Shown here one piece after another: positions 59,001-64,000 of a DNA stretch of 64,000 nt (its first letter is position 1; every line of letters begins with the position of its first letter). A program made the translations under genes and the position numbers. The stretch lies in the NCBI GenBank assembly GCA_027603945.1, contig JADIIU010000028.1, positions 1 through 64,000 of the forward strand, in the 5' to 3' direction. The DNA comes from Terramyces sp. JEL0728. Taxonomy: Eukaryota; Chytridiomycota; Chytridiomycetes; Rhizophydiales; Terramycetaceae. The notes beneath the pieces were generated by a model. That model was not told the origin of the DNA and did not search any database. It saw only the letters and a program-made list of their open reading frames with translations.

Positions 59001-60774
59001 ACTTGGCCAACAGTTCCAAAGAGTTTTCAGTGCTAGTTACATGTTCGAATGAAGAATCAATGAATTGCTGCAGCGTGGTTTCGATATCGGCAACCTGCTT
59101 TTTGAAGCTATTGTAGTCGGTATCGTACTCCATTTTTCTGTGGTCAAGAATATCGTATGGCTTTCTTTGAAGAGTGGTCAAGACATTGTAGAACCGTCTA
59201 ACAATCATATCCATACCCTCAACACCGAGTTGCTGAAGTAGCGAAAACTTTTGGATAATATTGAACATGTCAATAACTTTTTGGATTCTTTTGCAGAAAG
59301 CATCAAATTTACCAAATATATACATTTCAGAAAAGTCAAACTGCTTTTCATTGGGGGTTTCTTGGAGTTTTTTCTATTATTAGCTAATATTTGCCTTAAT
59401 TTCGTGGAAGCATCTTTGATAAGCTTCATTCAACTTCATACACTGCATGAGTTTTTGAACAAGTATTTGTCTATCCAAATCCCAGATCTTGGAACCGCCC
59501 TCTTTATATACAAATTCTTTACAGCTGGTAATCATTTGATTGGTGATTTTTACAAACAATGAAGTCATACGCTCTGAGGTATTGTAGTATCTGGAAATAG
59601 AATAAATCATCTTGATGGCGTTGATTAATCCTGGAATTGCAGGAATCATACCTAATGGGTCGCTTTGGTATAGGGGATCGCAGAAACGGTCAAGGGTGTA
59701 AAGATACTTTACATTGTCTTTTGATTCATTGGCAGCGTCTGTTACACGGTCATCTAAATCCTTCCATGTCTTGAGCAGTGCCCTGGATTTAACAGCATTC
59801 AAAATGCCAATAACCTTTTTGCAGGATGGGCTTTTTAGCTGGTCGGTAATGCTATTGAATTTGACCATTCGCGCTTTCCAGTGAGCTAATTCAGCGTTTG
59901 GACCAATATCATCAGCTTCTTTTCTCATCTGTTCGCTTTCAGCCAGCACTTGTTCAATTTGTTTACACCATTCAGTAACAAGAGCTTCAATTAGCTCAAA
60001 GTTTACCTTCAATTCCGTTAATTACCTCAGGATCATGGACCGCGTTGCTGTATTCACTTGGCTTCTTGTACGCGTCCAAGTCGATGGCACACTTGTGTAA
60101 TTGAACGCTATCTTGCAGATTGACCATGGCAACATCCAAGTCGTTTGTAAACTTTTCCAAGACCTCCATAAACGATTTGACACTTTCGTCTTTGCTTTTG
60201 GACAACACTCCCCATTGATCCTAACGTAAAGCAAATATTACTTGGGCTGAAAGGGCAGGGAAAATAACGTGTTTGACCATTGTAGTTAAAGAAGGCAGGA
60301 TATTCGCATTCAATGGTCCAAATGAAATATCAGTGTAAATATTTTGAATTGTGATAGGCTTGGTATTAACCCTAATGAAAAATGCCCCTAATCCAGTAAG
60401 GACTTCCTTTTGTCCGTGAGTAACAACTAAACTATTTGATTTAGCCTGGTTGGCGTTCATTTTGCCGACTCCTGCATCTTCCTATCATTAGTACTTGTAA
60501 CCTTTTGCCAGTAGAAAATTACTTTTCTAGACCCTCCATCCGCGAAAAAGTCATTTACAAGGTCCAATTTGTTTCCTACCAGCAACGAACTTTCCAGTAC
60601 TGATGGTTTCTCGTCAATGAAAACACCAAATTTTTCGAGTAAATAGCGGTGTCTAATATCCAGCGATGCTCTCTTCTTTTCTATCGCGTTCTGTGTTGCA
60701 GCAGCTTTCTTTTTATCATTTTCGAATGTATTTAAATTCTGCGCACTTCCAGCGTTTGCTGCTATGGATGCCAT
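47092..60774 (-). CDS. Axonemal outer-arm dynein heavy chain (DNAH5/DNAH8, gamma type)
   Basis: 4513 aa; ATG 60772-60774. Introns 60482-60501, 60221-60241, 60007-60025, 59374-59394 (GC-AG), 50771-50790, 48208-48227 and 47970-47989, leaving an 8.6-kb central exon. N-terminal tail: [17 protein letters not shown] and [15 protein letters not shown], as in DNAH5/8. Linker, then AAA1 ([10 protein letters not shown]), AAA2 ([10 protein letters not shown]), AAA3 ([10 protein letters not shown]) and AAA4 ([10 protein letters not shown]) P-loops. The coiled-coil stalk with microtubule-binding tip follows, then AAA5-6 and the C-terminal domain with [18 protein letters not shown]. The protein is full length for an axonemal heavy chain. 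It is the strongest evidence for a motile flagellum. Confidence 0.97.
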
Positions 60775-60970
60775 TATTGGCTAACTGAAAGATTTGTAAA
60801 AGTGTTATGGACGCGCTCGAACCATTTTCTATGACGTATTGCCAAAGTGAGTCACTTGTCTCATTCAAATTTCATGTATTTAAACGCTTCATTTGAGGAC
60901 GCTTGTTTCCTTTCTGTGGATATTATTAACGGAAACTCAATATATGCAGATAACTTGTAGAAACAGTCAT

Positions 60971-62516
60971 TTATTGTTGAGATTGAAAGAATTGTAAAAT
61001 TGCGCCAACCAAGAATTGGCACTTCTGCGATAATCCATCAGACTCTGGTTTCAAGGTTTCTAAATCAACCCTAACGTTGCCATAAGCTGGCCAGTTTGGC
61101 TGTGGAGCATTTCCGTTTGCAAAATTGATGATGCTATCAGTGAATTGACGAGCAAATGCAGCTTCAGTGCCATCAATGAGTGGGGAGTATTGGAACAGGT
61201 ATGGAAGTTCAGATGAGTGATAGACACCTAACTGAGCTGCGTTTGGGAATGTAGGGATCTTTGGCACATGTCTGTTGATGGACTTGTATACAGTGACATT
61301 GGCTCTAGAGTAAAATTCAGCGAAAATAGAAGAAGGGCAGTTGAAAATTGAATCCCCAAAGAAATCAGCAGCAGCTCCAAATGCACCTAGAGGGTTGGTA
61401 GCAGCAGGGTAGCTTTGCTGTAATGTTTTCAAGTTGGCTGGGGTAAAGAATCCAAGGAAGGAAGCCTCAAATCCAAACAATTCCTGTTCAGTTTGGATTC
61501 CAGTAGTGAAGATAGTGCCTTCATTTAAATCTCCGTTTATGAGAAGAGGAACCTTTGAGAACTTGTTCTTTGCGTACAGCTCTACGAGGGATTCGTCTTT
61601 GACATAGGTGCCATCCGCAATAATATTCCATTGGATATTTGGTTTGTGAGCAATAAGAACATCAGCACTAAGTTTGCGTAAACATGGAAGGAGTGGAGCG
61701 ACTGTGCAGTTGACTGAATTTGCAAAAGCAACAAATTGTGGATCGAAAGAAGCTGGAGTATTGTAAAACATACCACTAGCGCCAGATAAGAGCACGGCAC
61801 GGTCAAATAGGGTTTGGTTACCGTCGAGTGCCAATAAATGAGCTCCTACGCTGATAGCACCACTTGATTCACCCATGGCAGTAACTTGGGTTGGGTCACC
61901 ACCAAACGCACCGATGTGTTTTCTAACCCATTTGAATGCAGCAGCTTGATCCAGCAAACCTGCGTTTACAGATCCTTCTTGGGCCATTTCAAGACCACCG
62001 AGCCATCCAAACAAGTTGAGTCGGTAGTTAATGGTTACAATAATTGCGTTTGGGTTCTCCTTGATAATGTTTCTTCCGTCAAAGACTGCTTCTTGGTTGC
62101 TTCCATCGTTGAAACCGCCTCCAAATACATCTATGGTTAATCGCACTATTACAAACGATAACAGGAAGACCAAATGCATCTCTCGGAGCATAAATGTTCA
62201 AGTTCAAACAATCTTCGTCTCCAAAAACACCAGGACCTCCAAATGAACCCGTTTGTTTACAGATATTTCCATATTTTGTTGCATCGTGTATGCCAAAGAA
62301 TGGAACAGGTGGTTGAGGAGCTTTGAATCGAAGTTTGCCCACTGGAGGAGCTGCGAATGGAATGTTCAAGAAAGTAACAGTATCTGCATTTGCAACACCT
62401 TTAAATGAGCCGTAATCTAGGAATGCATATGCATTTCCGAAAGCATTGACAGAAAAGTTTGGGTTTGGAGCGGCAGCGACGAGTGACGCAAATGAAGCGA
62501 GAATGCTGATTTTCAT
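60971..62516 (-). CDS. Secreted type-B carboxylesterase/lipase
   Basis: 507 aa; ATG 62514-62516, intron 62131-62152 (22 nt). Signal peptide MKISILASFASLVAAAPNP. Alpha/beta-hydrolase landmarks: GSFKGVANADTVTFLNIPFA, DEDCLNLNIYAP, PVIVYVFGGGFNDGS (oxyanion, restored by splicing), IIVTINYRLNLFGWLG, FGGDPTQVTAMGESSGAISV (nucleophile Ser in GESSG), and GVYHSSELPYLFQY (catalytic His region). Typical of fungal extracellular esterases/cholinesterase-like enzymes. Substrate unknown. Confidence 0.93.
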
Positions 62517-63088
62517 CTATAATCTAAGTTGGATCATCCTTGGTTTCCCGCTTTTTATTTTGCAGGGAACGTTGCCTAAATTAAAAAGGAAGGTCGCGAA
62601 CCACAAATGTGATGAGAAGCTAATCTGCGTGGAACTGATGAATCGCAAGTGCCTAGCCAAAACAAGGCAGCGGCAATGGGCGATCTTCAAAAGCAAACAC
62701 CTCCTTTGGCTGATCCTATTTCTTTTGATCCGCTGTGAAAAACATGATTTTGACATCGGGTTTCCTGTTTCATTTGATTTGTGAAATCAGGAACTAACTG
62801 ATAGTGACACAAGGTCAAGTGAATAGATTATCTTAAACGAAACGGCCAGTCCCTTTGTTTGGTTCGCAGGAACACATCTCATTGGGGAATAACATTGCTG
62901 TATTAAACCGAGTCGATCTGAAGCAGAGTTGCAAAGTATACTCTGACAGAATGTGCGGATGGACAACAAGCAGCTTACTTAACGACGGCTATTCACAGTT
63001 CGGCTGAATCAACCACCGGTTTGTAGTCCGGAACGTTTCCGATTATGAGTACAGGTTCTTCTGAATAAGGAGCAGTGGCATTAGTTTA
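62517..63088. other. Intergenic region with no supported gene
   Basis: This 572-bp stretch lies between the esterase start and the PA-domain gene stop (both minus strand). Short ORFs (e.g. 62517-62756 minus, 62787-62969 minus) have no recognisable motif and no intron-joined partner. It presumably contains the esterase promoter. Confidence 0.5.
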
Positions 63089-63985
63089 TTAACAACAGCA
63101 TTGATCACTTGTACGGCTAGAAGTACACCTTAAATTATTCCGTTTGCGGTAATCAGTAGCATAGTAAGAATCGGGCTTGACAACAGCTTCGCCTTGTCCA
63201 ATGACAACATTCTTGATTGATGACCCAAAGTATGATACCTGATCGTTCAGCTTCCTGGTTGGATGAACAGCTTCTTTATCCACGATTTTGATGAACACTC
63301 TGTCCACCTTTGCTTTCAAAAACTTTTTGGATTCCTTGTCATCGAGGAAAAAGCTGGGTATCGGGATAGTATCTACTCTGTTTACCATGCCTTCGCCGTA
63401 AAGCATATTTGGTCTGGTCATTGAAATAAATGGTGTTTCTGAAAGCACAAGAACACCTGTCGCTCCGGCCAAATAAGCATTTTCTACTTTTTGCACAAAA
63501 TTACAATCCCCTCTTCGAACAACCACCATAGAATGTTTAAGCAAAACACGCTGTTCCAAAGTGTACGATAGACAACCACTTTCCAAGCCATTTACCGACG
63601 ATATTGGTTTCATTTTCGTTAGAAATACCAGATTACCAGTTAAAGTTAATCCATGGTAAAGCAGAGGCCCGATAGCTCCGGGAAGTGCGTATACACTGGT
63701 AATTCTGTTCTTTTGCTTCAATTTCAAAATTGCAGAGAGATACTGATTGCTTGGCGAATATTCCGTCCCTGCCAATGCCCTTAAAGATGTATAAACTTTT
63801 CCGCCGCTTTGCAGTTTAATATGGTTTATAGCTGTAACAACGTATGCTTTTTCATGGCGATCGTATTTTACAGTCATCAAAGCTCCTCGTAATTGATCAA
63901 TTAATATATTGCCAGCATGCTGGGTAAATACCAAATTACCATAACAATTGTGCCACTCTTTTTCTGATTCGCCAATGTAGGTAAT
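63089..63985 (-). CDS. C-terminal part of a PA-domain protein (EDEM3-like?), cut by window edge
   Basis: Last exon, 298 codons, preceded at 63986-64000 by the 3' end of an intron (minus strand ...TTATAAATTAG). The gene continues outside the window. A protease-associated domain is visible: HSMVVVRRGDCNFVQKVENA then YLAGATGVLVLSETP, and DTIPIPSFFLDDKESKKFL. Upstream are TQHAGNILIDQLRGALMTVK and ITAINH-like VVTAINHI. PA domains follow the GH47 domain in EDEM3-type ER mannosidases and also occur in vacuolar sorting receptors and proteases; I cannot choose without the N-terminus. The Cys-rich end (SDQCCC) is unusual. Confidence 0.5.
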   Translation of the reverse strand: MTYIGESEKEWHNCYGNLVFTQHAGNILIDQLRGALMTVKYDRHEKAYVVTAINHIKLQSGGKVYTSLRALAGTEYSPSNQYLSAILKLKQKNRITSVYALPGAIGPLLYHGLTLTGNLVFLTKMKPISSVNGLESGCLSYTLEQRVLLKHSMVVVRRGDCNFVQKVENAYLAGATGVLVLSETPFISMTRPNMLYGEGMVNRVDTIPIPSFFLDDKESKKFLKAKVDRVFIKIVDKEAVHPTRKLNDQVSYFGSSIKNVVIGQGEAVVKPDSYYATDYRKRNNLRCTSSRTSDQCCC

Positions 63986-64000
63986 CTAATTTATAAGATT

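Noticed and set aside
62606..62715. Box C/D snoRNA-like words (GTGATGA, CTGATGA, CTGA)
   Set aside because: No terminal stem can be formed around the boxes and spacing is poor.
1..64000. Many adjacent, out-of-frame ORFs looking like frameshifted pseudogenes
   Set aside because: The breaks coincide with GT/GC...AG segments of ~20 nt, and removing them restores conserved motifs and exact codon counts; they are introns.
1..64000. Ciliate-type genome with reassigned stop codons (because of tiny introns)
   Set aside because: Real genes end in TAA, TAG and TGA at family-typical positions, and in-frame stops are explained by introns; gene content is fungal.

Overview
ORGANISM. This is nuclear DNA of a flagellated eukaryote that looks like an early-diverging, zoospore-forming fungus (chytrid-, blastocladiomycete- or Rozella/aphelid-like). 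Fungal signals are a two-BIR Bir1/survivin, SEY1, an Ima1-type inner nuclear membrane protein, Ufe1/syntaxin-18, a Pns1/CTL transporter, MED21, an F-box/WD40/UIM protein and a TGL/SDP1-type patatin lipase. Flagellar signals are an axonemal outer-arm dynein heavy chain (DNAH5/DNAH8 type) and CFAP77- and CFAP97/hemingway-like proteins. The genetic code is standard. I cannot fix the lineage from sequence alone.

THE MAIN OBSERVATION. Nearly every gene is cut by extremely short spliceosomal introns, about 18-25 nt and most often 19-22 nt. They start GT (six start GCAA), end AG, and usually carry a TAAT/TAAC/TGAT/TGAC branch motif 5-8 nt before the AG. About 90 can be placed. Removing them turns adjacent out-of-frame ORFs into continuous proteins with intact domains, and every model with both ends in the window sums to a whole number of codons. 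CFAP97 needs a 17-nt excision that is not GT-AG. On this background sit a 4-nt microexon (BK channel), a probable 2-nt microexon (gene at 8424) and three intron units placed head to tail with no exon between them (46502-46566).

LAYOUT. 15-1655 (-) FMN/FAD flavoprotein fusion; 1631-3535 transposon debris (tyrosine-recombinase-like fragment, hAT with one frameshift); 3669-8416 Munc13-like; 8424-9513 unknown; 9514-11463 (-) BIR1; 11534-12377 (-) IMA1-like; 12482-13050 (-) APRT; 13523-14809 NAD kinase; 14849-15840 (-) SH3 protein; 15931-16768 CFAP77; 16832-17437 TTC36; 17819-20270 SEY1; 20276-20744 (-) MED21; 20890-21709 CFAP97; 21781-22646 (-) RPB3; 22691-23173 (-) ZNF830-like; 23196-24849 (-) F-box/WD40/UIM; 25024-26828 lipase; 26959-27905 CobW GTPase; 27949-31267 BK K+ channel; 31284-33159 (-) unknown; 33424-35741 DYRK kinase; 35799-36486 peroxiredoxin; 36506-37111 ERCC1/Rad10; 37217-39301 Pns1/CTL; 39345-43310 (-) FGAM synthase; 43741-45159 glycogenin; 45214-46076 (-) Ufe1/syntaxin-18; 46095-47039 unknown; 47092-60774 (-) dynein heavy chain; 60971-62516 (-) secreted carboxylesterase; 63089->64000 (-) PA-domain protein, cut by the window edge.

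ORGANISATION. Genes are packed tightly: convergent stop codons touch (9513/9514) or lie 5 nt apart (20270/20276), and one divergent pair has 18 bp between start codons. Genes are not grouped by pathway, although CFAP77, TTC36 and CFAP97 lie within 6 kb of each other. I found no confident tRNA, rRNA, CRISPR array or viral gene.
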